Shown piece after piece: positions 51,601 through 60,410 of a stretch of 64,000 nt of DNA. The translations under genes were made by a program, and so were the position numbers. The stretch comes from Pempheris klunzingeri (taxonomy: Eukaryota; Chordata; Actinopteri; Acropomatiformes; Pempheridae), in NCBI RefSeq assembly GCF_042242105.1, contig NC_092030.1, forward strand, positions 5,991,501-6,055,500, given 5' to 3'. The notes under the pieces were generated by a model. That model was not told the origin of the DNA. It saw only the letters and a program-made list of their open reading frames with translations, and did no database searches. Each line of letters opens with the position of its first letter. Position 1 is the stretch's first letter.

Positions 51601-54600
51601 ACTGGAGAGATTTAACATTAGTTAAATTATAATGCTGAGTAGTAATCTATGATCATTAGAACCAAACCTTTTAATTGCTTAATTAGCAGTGACATCAGGG
51701 GTAAAAAAAAAAAAAAGTGCATGTCTTTGAGGACAGGAAGTTTTATCCCTAACAGCAAAGAACTTTTGCTTTTTTGAAGTTTGATGATTTCATATTTTGC
51801 TTTAGCTGGTGCTCTATCGGCAGTTCTAACACTGTACTCACCAAGTTGAGCACATAGATCTGGAAACATGGCAGCATCGCCCAAAATAGTCAGACGGGAC
51901 AAGAAATGGGAGCAGTGTGACGATTAGTTAGTTCAACTTTGACTCACCATCACTGTCCAAGTTGTGCACAGTTATGTTTTCCTGTGCAATAAACTCACTT
52001 TCAGTTTTACCCTCAAAGTATTTTGGATCATCTGGACTTTGTTTACGTGTCTGATTGTTGACCTATAGGACTTTATGGTAGAGATGTTTTTCCAAATGTT
52101 AGCAATTACAATGGTGAGTACGATGTATGATGATTATCATAAACAATATAAATGAAGACCACACCTATAAAAGTAAGTTGTAATAAACTGAACCCTTCAA
52201 TATCCAGTTTCATGTGGAACTAAAGACATGACAAAGAATATTATATTATATGTTCCGCTACAAAAGTATAAAAACATTTGTGAAACCCACAAACTTTGTT
52301 TGTCTGTATAGTTGAGTGTTTTGTCGTTCTTTCCATGAGCAGGTTTGTACCTCTCTTTATAACTTGCACTTGCCTTTCTGTGAAGCAGCTGTGACTGTGT
52401 CCCTCCTCCTCCTTCTATCTCATAGCGGACACTGTTGAAGAGAGCGACGGCATACTGCTGCTCGTACACATCACTGAGCTCCTTCATCACATTTCTGGTC
52501 CGAGCTGCAGGAGGACACCAACAGACACAGGCTCAGCACACATCTATAATACACAAACCTATTAAACTAATGCTATTAGTGTGAAACATTACATCTTCTG
52601 GTTTTATTGTAATGGATGCCATTTGCTTTGAAAGGCAAAGCAAAAAGCTTGTGAAGTGAAATAGTAAAAGCTCATTTGGGTTCAAACAACACAAGTCAAC
52701 AGACCTACTTATATATTTAAACCTGAAGCTCCAGAAGAGGCATTCCAGGTGTTTTCTTTATTGTTTTATTCATATTTCCTGACAAAGTTTGCCTGAACCT
52801 CAAATTATCATTAGAAATCTAATATTTTTGGGTTTATTGGACTGTTGGTCACCAGGGAAATTATGAGTATTTTTCACACTTTTCAGACATTTTATAGTCT
52901 AAATGGAGGATGTAAATAATTGTTAGATGGCGCTGAAGGATGGAGCTTCTCTATCAGTTAACCTGAATCAATGCTTTCCTGTATTTCACGTTTCTACTGC
53001 TTGACTCAGCAATTCCTTTCCACCACTGTCTGCAAGCGGCATCCTCATAAACAGTCCAAGAACCTGCTGGAAGGGACATGAGCGTTTCCCACGTTCCACT
53101 GCTGGAAAAAGTCACTTTGCGAGCTGATCAGTGCGCTTGGCTCGGTCAGCAGCAGACAGTGTTGACTATGATCTGTTTATGGAAGGAACAACACAGGAAG
53201 GCGGGAGCCAGACTGCAGTGGGAGCGCAGGAAGGAAAGAGCTGACAGGACAGGATAGACGGAGGGAGAATGTGGAGGAGATGGGGGACAGGGACACACAA
53301 ACCTATCAAAAACACTGTGACATACCAGGAGGAGATGGGTGGACAGGTTACAGGAAATATAAAGAAAGATTGTGAGACTGCTGAAAGACACACTCCTCCT
53401 AAACCCACTGTTTTATTAGCACTGGCCATCGAACCTTAATACTTTTACTTTTGGTACCAACCAAATTGCGTCCGTTGTTTATTGATGCTTTGATTTCTGG
53501 CTTCAAATAATTTGACATTCTTTGAAATTATGATATCAGATGTTGGATAGAAAGTCCCTATGCAGTGTCACTTTCCACACGATAAGTGCTGGCTAGCGGG
53601 GCTCCCATTCCAAACGTGCACAGTCGGTACTTTCCACTAGTTTTCTTTCTGTGCCAAAGTCAGCAGACTGGATACTTGTACATGGACAGCCTTTTGGGCA
53701 GTTGGAAACTGGAATTTGGGAACAAAGACCACATCATAAATCACACACTCAGTCGTCTGTTTCAACCTGTATAGGCATGCCAAAAAGTTCTGTTATATGC
53801 CTCCATCCACCCCAACACTTGCTCTCTTGCCATACAAGAAGCAAGGAGAAAACTGACATCAGACACTCCATCAATGAGACCGTGCACCCTCCCTGAATCA
53901 TAAATAACAAATCATTGAGTCTGTAACCCTTATTAATTCAACCCAAGACTCAGTCTATCAACCACAACCGTTATGTCATCCTTCCATTGTCAATTCATTG
54001 TTCTGAATATACTAATAACTATTAATAGATCAAGAATAAGAAATGCATAGATGTTGTTACCAGAACACAATCATACCTGCACTCACACATGGAAAATTTG
54101 ATGCAGGAGCAGATATTTATTCGCTTAACAGCTGAACAGGTGTAAAAAGGACGGTTCTTAAAAGTGAAATTTTCTCATGTGGTTTCACACTAACTTAAAA
54201 TTAGATAAGCGAGGCGGGAATTTTGATAGATCTCAATTTAGTGATCTATTCAGAAGTGACATTGAGCAAAAATGTCTGAACCGAGTTGTTGAGAAATGTC
54301 ACTAAAAAACAAAAATGTCAAACTCATGGTGATGTAAGAAGAGAAGGCATTTACCAAACCAAAGAACATCTGTCTGAATCACAACAATTCATCCAATATT
54401 TCAGTCTGGACTAAAATGGTGTGCAGACTTTGCCATCTATGCCACTCTCAAATCACAAATACCCCAATCTCAATATGTAATGATTTAATGAGGTGACTAT
54501 TGGTGCTTTAGAAATCACTTGCAAAATAATTAATGTGAATGATTCAAGTAGAACACACCCTCAGGGACCTGGAGAGACAGCATTCAAGATACAGTGCATC

Positions 54601-57493
54601 TTTATATCGTTTTCCATTTTCTGCCACCAATCCAGGGCAGGGTCTAACTGGCAGCAGACTCCCTCTCCAAAGGAGGCATCCTGATCAGTTTCCAGACCCC
54701 CCCCCCTTTCTCTTAAGGTGAGTCCAGCCACCCTACACAGATAACCCTTCACCACAATGGTCCAGTACAATGGCATTACTGCTGATGCCACACCAATCAG
54801 ACTGTCCGCCTGACCCACCCTCTGTTTTTCTGTCCCTAATGAACAAGTGAAAAACTCGACGGATACCACACACTCCTAACCCACAGGGGCCAATCCACCA
54901 TTCATCAGCAGAGAACCATAGCATGGAGGTGCAGGCAGTCAAAAAAATCATCATCAATTATTAGTCTAAAGTGTTAAAGGGCTACTAAGTACACCTATGA
55001 ATCACCCTACGCTCAAACATGCTTGTTATGGTCAATCCATGACATGACAGGAAAACTGAGATCAGTTTGTATTTAAGCAGCTGTGAGAAGTGTTTCATTA
55101 AGTAGAATTAGCATTTCAGCCAAACAGCTTTGGAAGGTGTTATATTATCTCTTCAGAAACATTACTATCATCTAACATTAAAATGCATGACTGAAATATG
55201 AGATGTTGAGTATTTGCTCCCTGCTTTAGCTTTCATTTCAAAGTCTAAGTCTCTTTCTGAGGAACAACTGCAAAATCTTCATCATGGCTGAATTTCCCAT
55301 CATTATCCTGCAGACAAACGAGCACGTAACATCTCTCAGAAGCATAAAAACGATTAAGGGATGGGTGAAAATGAGATGTGTGGGTGACCACACAAATATA
55401 ATTTGAGTTCGTACTGTTGGTATATTGCGTCTGTGCTGTGGGGGCTCAACAGGGAGGAGATCATTTAGTGAGAATGTGCTTCGGCAGCAAGGATGAAGAA
55501 ATCACCTCACTGGGAGGGACAGACTCCAAACAAGACTCCCAATGCAGAAATGCTGAGTAGTCTTCACTCACTCACTCCCTCACTCCAAATATGATATGGA
55601 CGAATAAGTTTTTTGAAAGGTATACTAATGTTCATTCGTGCTTCAGACTACTTCAAGGACATACTGTTTGTTATTCATCTTTGCATGCTTGCATACATGC
55701 AAAGAAGGGATTACAGATAGACACAAAGGGAGGGTGTGTGAGAGCCAGGCAGCAGTTTCAGCTTATTAATCTTGTGGCATGTTTCTACCTGCTTTACTTC
55801 TGCAGCGTCACACATTATCTTCTCTTCTCCCTCCTTCTCTCACGCTTCATGTGGATCTTTTACTCAAGCAGGCTCGTGGAAGCAATATTTTAAGTAACCT
55901 AAAAACTTGAAATGATGGTGTCTCTATATACACATGTTTATGTTTTTAACTATAAATGAGGGTTTCTGACAAGACAAAACCTTGCAGCTCGTTTTAAATC
56001 TGACAGGCTGCATGTTCCTTGAGTATAGCCCTATCTATAGTGGGAATGATGCCAGATATAGGCCAGTATCACTGCAGTGTAGGGGTGCAAAAAACATTTA
56101 TTTTCTATATCTGTGGTAAGTAATTAATAAATCATTTGCTCTAGAAAATGTGAAAAAGTTGTGGAAACCGGCCAGTTCCCACGGCCCAGTGTGATGCCTC
56201 CAAATTGCTTGTTTTGTTTGAGCTACAATCCAAAAGCTTCTTACAATGTTATTCTTCCTACTTTAAAGTATTTCTGAGAGTATTTCTCTGTCTGGTTCAC
56301 AGAAAACTGCAACAACAAACAAACTTGAGTGTCTGGACCTCAACAACATAATCTTTGGTTTCCAGAAGTGGTTTCCTCATGCAAGTACGCCTGCCAGCAC
56401 ACGCACACAAACACAATTACAGTCCTGAAGGAACATCCTAACTGAGGCTAAAATGCCAATGAAGAAACATTCGCTGCAAAGCACAAGTGTGGAGGATCTA
56501 AAAACAAGCAAGTCTTCTCCCTTTTCCTGAATTGATTTGGGCCATGGATGCACTGCCAGGATACTTCTAGCAATGGCAGTCTTATTATTTGAAAAAAGCA
56601 TCTACAGATTCATGGAAGTTTTTCAGCCTCTGCTCTGTCTGCCCGCTTCCCTCTGCTCCCATGCCTTGTTGAAATAATCACGCAGACCTGCACAGTTCAC
56701 AGTGGGAGGCTGGAGCAATCTGAGCCTTAAATAGCAACTTATACAAACACGCTCCCCTTTGGGAGACCTAGTTATTATCTCTGAGAAATAGGCCTGCAGC
56801 AGAGATGGGATTCAGGGGAACTCTTCAAGTAGAGCAAAGCAACAATGTGCTGGTATGAATGAGAAGCTTTGTCCTAGAATGAAACAGGGGAAAGGTGACA
56901 CTTGCTGAGAGCGAATTGCTTCCATTAAAGAATTAAAATGCTGGTTGGGTACCACAGTTTGATTTGAGGTATCGCATTCAATATTAAAAAATAAAAGTAA
57001 GTCAGACTTTGACATAGCATGCAGGGAGGTTAGAGGGGATCTCTCTCTGTAGGACAGTTTGTTTAAACACAGTTTGACCTAAAGTACAGTTTTCTCCAAG
57101 TAGACAATTCTGACAAAAAGAGCAAAAATCAGATGAAATATTTTCTTCGTTTTTAAGGACCTGCGGACATCTTAAATATAGTGATATCTGCTGTTTTACT
57201 CTGTTTACACTGCATGAGTTTATAGAAATAACCCAGTTTAACAAATACAGAAAGTCATACATTCTGTTATAGCAGTATGACAAAGTCCCTGGTGGAGAAT
57301 ATGATAAACTTATCAAGTAGTCAGAGAACGACAGTGCTGCTCATTAAATATGAATAAAGTAAGTTTTAAGGAACTTCAGAGTAAAGGAATCTGTCCACGG
57401 TCTCTCTTCAGCTGCAGTCTGTGCACTCCTCCTCTTACCTGTAATCATCTCCCGCCTGCCCTCATCCAGGTGAGAGGAAACCACGTCCCCCAT
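29760..57493 (-). CDS. niban2: Niban-like protein 2 (FAM129B / MINERVA)
   Basis: Fourteen coding exons on the minus strand join in phase (2526 bp, 841 aa; human NIBAN2 is 746 aa): 57439-57493, 52374-52504, 50367-50495, 50165-50270, 48069-48236, 38585-38700, 34677-34781, 34416-34578, 33074-33261, 32028-32183, 31652-31765, 31159-31266, 30766-30877, 29760-30634. Start [18 protein letters not shown] matches human MGDVLSTHLDDARRQHIA; Gly2 and Ser6 fit an N-myristoylation signal. Residues about 63-196 form the PH-like domain ([20 protein letters not shown]). Residues 197-550 are the helical Niban core ([38 protein letters not shown]). The 290-residue last-exon tail is acidic with several SP sites. 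Family knowledge: NIBAN2 is a membrane- and junction-associated survival/invasion factor phosphorylated in its tail downstream of BRAF/ERK. Intron 2 appears to be GC-AG. The tail is longer than in human. Confidence 0.96.
30766..30877 (-). CDS. niban2: niban2 exon 13
   Basis: Acceptor ctcatccag, donor ATGG|GTGAGA. Encodes [20 protein letters not shown] and [16 protein letters not shown]. Confidence 0.94.
31159..31266 (-). CDS. niban2: niban2 exon 12
   Basis: Acceptor tccctgtcag, donor CCT|GTTAGT. Encodes [20 protein letters not shown] then [13 protein letters not shown]; human has [20 protein letters not shown]. Confidence 0.95.
31652..31765 (-). CDS. niban2: niban2 exon 11
   Basis: Acceptor ttctgatag, donor AAG|GTAAAA; 38 codons: [20 protein letters not shown] and [13 protein letters not shown]; found by homology, not by ORF length. 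Confidence 0.92.
32028..32183 (-). CDS. niban2: niban2 exon 10
   Basis: Acceptor gtcttcctcag, donor GAG|GTAAGG; 52 codons: [20 protein letters not shown] and [20 protein letters not shown]. Confidence 0.95.
32184..33073 (-). other. niban2: niban2 intron 9
   Basis: 890 bp; mostly filled by the MITE at 32650-32979. Confidence 0.85.
32650..32979. mobile_element. MITE-like element with TTAAAG...CTTTAA ends
   Basis: The left end ttaaagctgcattaatcatt and the right end, read inverted, ttaaagttgtattaatttat, match at most positions. The interior is non-coding with CAG and poly-G tracts. TTAA at both ends could be either a TTAA target duplication (piggyBac-type) or part of the inverted repeat; no other duplication is visible in the flanks. 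Confidence 0.55.
33074..33261 (-). CDS. niban2: niban2 exon 9
   Basis: Acceptor tgcgtgcag, donor GAT|GTGAGT. Encodes [20 protein letters not shown] and [18 protein letters not shown], ending GKEKLGD. Confidence 0.95.
33262..34415 (-). other. niban2: niban2 intron 8
   Basis: 1.15 kb; no coding or mobile sequence recognised. Confidence 0.85.
34416..34578 (-). CDS. niban2: niban2 exon 8
   Basis: Acceptor tctccctcag, donor CGAG|GTGACC. Encodes [20 protein letters not shown] and [20 protein letters not shown]; the latter is one of the most conserved Niban blocks. Confidence 0.95.
34677..34781 (-). CDS. niban2: niban2 exon 7
   Basis: Acceptor gcgaacag, donor CTG|GTGAGC; 35 codons: [20 protein letters not shown] and [14 protein letters not shown]. 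Confidence 0.94.
34782..38584 (-). other. niban2: niban2 intron 6
   Basis: 3.8 kb containing a LINE tail at 36166-36390 and a short GT run near 37847-37864. The moderately GC-rich block at 36.5-36.9 kb has no recognised identity. Confidence 0.8.
36166..36390 (+). mobile_element. LINE 3' end fragment
   Basis: ggaaatcattcctgcctgtg followed by gccatcaaactatacaactc encodes the [11 protein letters not shown] end motif of L2/CR1-group ORF2, also present in the 8.2-8.8 kb copy. It then runs through a 3'UTR to ggggattattaaaggaattc and an ATTCTG/ATACTG short-repeat tail. Severely 5'-truncated, antisense to niban2. Confidence 0.75.
38585..38700 (-). CDS. niban2: niban2 exon 6
   Basis: Not covered by a long ORF; found by homology. 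Acceptor ccccaacag, donor CAG|GTCAGG. Encodes [20 protein letters not shown] then [14 protein letters not shown]; human has EGPAFTDAIRMYRQSKELYGTWEMLCG. Confidence 0.92.
41291..41360 (-). promoter_or_regulatory. Two ZNF143-like motifs 50 bp apart
   Basis: On the minus strand gaactacagttcccataatg (41341-41360) is close to the ACTACAATTCCCANAATGC consensus, and ggactacaatttgagtccca (41291-41310) is a weaker partial match in the same orientation. They lie within niban2 intron 5, same strand as the gene. They could be a repeat-derived pair. Confidence 0.3.
46815..46960 (+). repeat. Dispersed repeat family copy 2
   Basis: Contains ttgattaattgattatttgt, cccatcacaatttccctgag, cccaaagtgacatcacg and ataacccaaagttattcaag in the same order as other fish copies of this family. 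Diverged and non-coding; lies in niban2 intron 5. Confidence 0.5.
47452..47512 (+). repeat. Dispersed repeat family copy 3 (tail only)
   Basis: gataaacgactagactgact and tctaatagtttcagcactct resemble the GATTAATCGACTAAT...GTTTCAGC(T)CT end of the same family as copy 2, 0.5 kb downstream in the same orientation; the two may be parts of one broken copy. Confidence 0.4.
48069..48236 (-). CDS. niban2: niban2 exon 5 (PH domain end)
   Basis: Acceptor cactgtag, donor AATG|GTAACA. Encodes [20 protein letters not shown] and [18 protein letters not shown], almost identical to human; the C-terminal helix of the PH fold includes the KKW tryptophan. Confidence 0.95.
48490..50035 (-). mobile_element. Tc1-like DNA transposon with IR/DR ends, inactivated
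   Basis: About 1.55 kb in niban2 intron 4, flanked by TA. Terminal inverted repeats of about 205-210 bp: 48490-48695 and 49820-50035. Each contains two direct repeats of tgatcaaaatcttaagacc type: outer at 48499-48516 and 50009-50027, inner (tgatcaaaagtttaagacc) at 48669-48687 and 49826-49844. This is the IR/DR layout known from Sleeping Beauty-type elements. The TIRs differ by point changes, so the copy is old. The transposase lies on the minus strand, in the same direction as niban2. Confidence 0.92.
48785..49741 (-). pseudogene. Broken Tc1-like transposase
   Basis: Minus strand, start [20 protein letters not shown] at about 49741. The N-terminal paired-like helix-turn-helix region is followed by an AT-hook-like [10 protein letters not shown]. 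Frame 1 ends near 49328; homology continues in overlapping frames (49365-49051: [20 protein letters not shown] with the first catalytic Asp; 49051-48785: [13 protein letters not shown] with the second Asp). The third motif, usually SPD-LNP-IE-N, reads [10 protein letters not shown], so residues including the catalytic acid appear deleted. Two or more frameshifts plus this loss make it non-functional. A normal Tc1 transposase is about 340 aa; the summed pieces approach that. Confidence 0.9.
50165..50270 (-). CDS. niban2: niban2 exon 4 (PH domain)
   Basis: Acceptor ctcgaacag, donor CCAG|GTAAGA. Encodes [20 protein letters not shown] and [14 protein letters not shown], matching human VINSAGYKILTSVDQYLELI. 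Confidence 0.92.
50367..50495 (-). CDS. niban2: niban2 exon 3 (PH domain start)
   Basis: Acceptor ggatttttcag, donor ACA|GTGAGT; 43 codons, including [19 protein letters not shown], then [19 protein letters not shown], the first strands of the PH-like domain. Confidence 0.94.
50496..52373 (-). other. niban2: niban2 intron 2 (GC-AG)
   Basis: 1.88 kb. It begins GCAAGT on the minus strand and ends TTTTTCAG. Otherwise nothing recognised. Confidence 0.8.
52374..52504 (-). CDS. niban2: niban2 exon 2, ending at a GC donor
   Basis: Acceptor ctgcag; encodes [18 protein letters not shown] and [16 protein letters not shown]. Homology (human LLWRK then VPLDERIVFSG) requires the exon to stop at AAG, where the intron begins GCAAGT. 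This gives phase 0 and joins exactly to exon 3 [12 protein letters not shown] later GT at 52350 is out of phase. Confidence 0.88.
54604..54866 (-). mobile_element. Rex3/RTE-like LINE 3' fragment with internal deletion
   Basis: Minus-strand translation includes [20 protein letters not shown] then [10 protein letters not shown], which correspond to the RIGAASAVM-x-LY-x-VVVK and LRRVAGLSLRD blocks of fish Rex3 reverse transcriptase. In an intact element these blocks are separated by about 50 residues, so an internal deletion is inferred. The end ctgccctggattggtggcag then aaaatgg matches the Rex3 3' end. A poly-C run lies at 54699-54708. Confidence 0.7.
56085..56245 (+). repeat. Dispersed repeat family copy 4
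   Basis: Contains ctctagaaaatgtgaaaaag, gttcccacggcccagtgtga and ctccaaattgcttgttttgt, the order seen in other fish copies of the same family. Lies in niban2 intron 1. Confidence 0.5.
57439..57493 (-). CDS. niban2: niban2 exon 1 (start codon)
   Basis: taaccATGGGG gives an ideal Kozak context (A at -3 as aaccATGG, G at +4); donor ACAG|GTAAGA. An upstream in-frame ATG at 57551-57553 would add 20 residues but would hide the MGxxxS myristoylation start, so the inner ATG is chosen. Confidence 0.9.
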
Positions 57494-58921
57494 GGTTACA
57501 GGAGAGCCTCGCAGATCCGTCAAGTATCCAAGCTGCTTACAGGCTGCACTCAAAGGAAATCTAGGTTTTACTGATATCTTCCAGCAGTCTCAAATAGCCG
57601 CTGGGAAAATGCTCGACTTTTCCCCCCTGAGAGGCGCACGGCTGTGGCGCTGCTGCGCGTCTTGTCTCCCGCTTTAGAGGGCGGGGTGACCACTCCCCCG
57701 GCGGTGAGGAGCAGAAGGGGGTGAACACTGGCTCACAGTGGCAGGACACACCCTCTGGGAGTCATCACTGGTCCAACGTGTTCAGTGGGCCCTGCCAAGG
57801 GTGTGGTCAGAAGCTGGGGCTCAATGGAGTGGCAGCATATTTAGTGTAATTTGTGTGCAGCCAGACTTTATTTGGCGTTAAACTTAAAGACTGTAATGAA
57901 TATTCAAAACCAAACCCCATGAACTGTAAGAACACCCCTAAGCAATGTGGCCTAGTAGTTTTATATTATGGATTTAACTTATTTCGAGCTTCAAGAGTAG
58001 TTTTGAGTACCAGCAGAGGTTTCGCACTACACTGTAGTTTTCAGTGATGCCCAGTTTTTGGGTTTTCCTGCACAAAGATACATGCTGCCCCCTTGTGGAC
58101 ACTTTGTGTCTCTGCTGCTTGTCCACTGCAGAAAACCTCCCTTCAAATCCAGTTGGTTACTGAATTTGTATTGATAGTAAATAAGGCTCTCAGAGCAGAC
58201 AGGTGTGGAATCATTAAAGCTTTAATGGAAAAACATTCACTATATTCTCACTGATTAATGGCGTTCAGAGTGAAAACCATTAGAAGATGCTCATCATGTT
58301 CTTACTAACCATGTTTCCAATCAGCCACTTAGTTTATTGTTTATGTGGATCCTCATTAGTTGTTGCCCTGGCAACATGCTGCTCTTCATTGGGCTCATAT
58401 TAGGAAAATGCAGTAACAGATATATTTGCCACTAGTGCTGGCACAAATGAGTGTACTGTTTTCACTACATTAATCAAGCAAATATTAAGTGCATTTACAC
58501 CACAGTCACATGAATCGATAATAAAAACAAACCTGCACTCCACCCATTAAAGCATAACCACCATTTCAACCAGGCACAGTGAAGTGATCTCCTCTAGTAA
58601 TGCACACTAATACACACTAAACTACACGATGACAGTAAGCGAATGGCATGTGTCTGTGAAGAAGGCTGTAAAATATCTTTGGTGATGACTGATTATTACC
58701 AGAGAAGGATTAATGGAGAAGCACGAGGCCGCAGACAGAAGTTTGAGACAATAAGGCAGCCAAACGTGAGGGACCATGATGCGGAAGGATACGCAGTGAC
58801 GTTTCCAACTGGAGGCTCCTCCGCAGCGATGTGAGGTGAACACAGAGAGGAGGGAGAGAGGGAGAGAGAGAGAGAGGGAGGAAGCACAGGGTGATCACTC
58901 AGTCCAGCACTCAGCAGCATC
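57494..58921. promoter_or_regulatory. Shared upstream region of niban2 and stxbp1
   Basis: 1.43 kb between the two divergent start codons. The niban2-proximal part (57600-57720) is GC-rich (gcgctgctgcgcg, gagggcggggtgac with a GC-box); the stxbp1-proximal part (58740-58921) has CpGs and a GA-rich tract. The middle is AT-rich. Transcription starts are not determined and no TATA box was recognised. Head-to-head order is also found in human, where the gap is larger. Confidence 0.5.
58843..58882. repeat. GA-rich tract in stxbp1 5' leader
   Basis: acagagaggagggagagagg then gagagagagagagggagg, 40 bases upstream of the stxbp1 ATG. A possible GAGA-type promoter element and a length-variable repeat. 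Confidence 0.8.
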
Positions 58922-58958
58922 ATGGCACCTATCGGATTAAAGGCGGTGGTCGGCGAAA
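58922..58958 (+). CDS. stxbp1: Syntaxin-binding protein 1 (Munc18-1), first coding exon
   Basis: catcATGGCACC... encodes MAPIGLKAVVGE plus the first base of the next codon, then donor A|GTAAGA. MAPIGLKAVVGEK is the start of vertebrate STXBP1, and phase 1 fits a following Lys. A at -3 and G at +4 give a good start context. Family knowledge: the SM protein Munc18-1 binds syntaxin-1 and SNARE complexes and is essential for synaptic vesicle fusion. Only 37 coding bases lie in the window; the remaining exons are beyond 64000. Position next to and divergent from niban2 matches human 9q33.3-34.11 and supports the call despite its shortness. Teleosts may have stxbp1a and stxbp1b; which copy this is cannot be decided here. 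Confidence 0.9.
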
Positions 58959-59085
58959 GTAAGACTATTCTTTATGATTTTGCTCTACATTTGGTGACAT
59001 GCGGCGCTGCGCTCTTGTGTTTCTGTGTGTGATTTTTGGTTTTTAATTTTGCTGGATGCGGATGTCAGCTAGTGCATCTGGGTGG

Positions 59086-59107
59086 TGATGATGATGATGA
59101 TGATGAT
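59086..59107. repeat. (GAT)n microsatellite
   Basis: Perfect GAT repeat, seven units, just inside stxbp1 intron 1. Confidence 0.9.
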
Positions 59108-60382
59108 CAAGAAGAAGGTGGTGCTGTTGGTGTTCCATTGTATGCTTTAGCACAGCAATAGTGAGGGAGCTGTGGGTAACCTGCAGAGGCTGGTTCGTCT
59201 CTCCGAGGCCCCTGCGGCGCGGATGCGCATTTGTATTTCAAGCGGTGGAGACCTGAAAATGGCTCTAACATGCGGAGATTAGCCCGCTGAGAGAAAATGT
59301 GGACGTCCTTCTCCAGAAGGATGCAAAAAGCCTGGAGGCAGATGTAGCCCACATACGCCCTTTAAGCCTCAATCAGCGTTTATTTCAGGTGTAATCTGTG
59401 CTGCATTGGAGCTGCAACGTAAACGAATAAGATGCTGCAGACACTTTGTTCTCACGCCTTGGCCAGCTAATTATGGCCAATAATGTAATGTAATGCTATT
59501 AGGTGTAATGTGGCTGGAGATTAACACTCCATCCATGGGATTCCCTAATTTCAGCAGAGCCTCACCCCTCTGATGGAGCATGAATCGGTTGCGTAAACAC
59601 CCTTTCTCCACCGGAGCGCCTCCGAGCTGAAGCAAGCTGCTGACAGCTCCGCTACACACCAATGGCGGATTGTATCCTAGGCGAGAAAGTTGTCTTAAGA
59701 GGCCGCTACGCAAGAAATTCCGCATTATTTGCATACAAGCTGTCATCCAGTAAGAACCAGTGAATGTCCTTCCATCACCACCATGCCCTTTACTGGCGGT
59801 GCGCCACCGATCAAACCCAGTCTGTGTAATCCCGCTCCATTAGGACGCTGTAGGCTCCACTGCCCAGGATCTGATTCCATTATTTAGATTCATTCATGTC
59901 GGCCGATGCTCCAGCATTGTCGGTGTGGTGCTGATGCAGGCCTGAACATGGAGTCGCAGTTCGATTCTCCTCAGCAGGGTCAACTAGGTGCAAGCGTCGG
60001 TGGTCGCGATAATGTCAGACAGGCCTGCATAGTAACGTCAAGAGACCACGTAACATGAAGCACTGCATCTAAACCATCCCGTCATTTCTTCAGCTGCTCG
60101 TTCTCCTCAGTTTTGGTAACGAGCCCTGCCCGTGCTGCAGGATCTGCTTCATTTGGTATCAGTGTTCAGAATCGTTGATTCGGTTTCACATTTCACTACA
60201 TAAATCCATGCAGCTTCCCTGTAGTAATGCCTCACCCTCTGGCAGTAAGGTTGCTGATATGTTTACATTCCTTAAATCCTATAAGTCATTTATTTGTCAT
60301 GTGTCCTGCTGCAAATTCTTTGGCCCGTCACCCCCACCACACAGATCCACCTCCTCAGGCCTGCAGAGTTACAGTATTTTTC

Positions 60383-60410
60383 TGATATGATATGATATGA
60401 TATGATATGA
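60383..60410. repeat. (TGATA)n pentanucleotide repeat
   Basis: Between five and six perfect TGATA units. Confidence 0.9.

Larger units (their letters stand above)
52505..57438 (-). other. niban2: niban2 intron 1 (4.9 kb)
   Basis: Contains a Rex3-like LINE fragment (54604-54866) and a dispersed repeat copy (56085-56245). No additional exon recognised. Confidence 0.8.

Noticed and set aside
52350..52373. Alternative GT donor (GAGAG|GTACAA) for niban2 exon 2
   Set aside because: Would add eight residues not in the family and leave phase 2, which does not fit exon 3 starting in phase 0.
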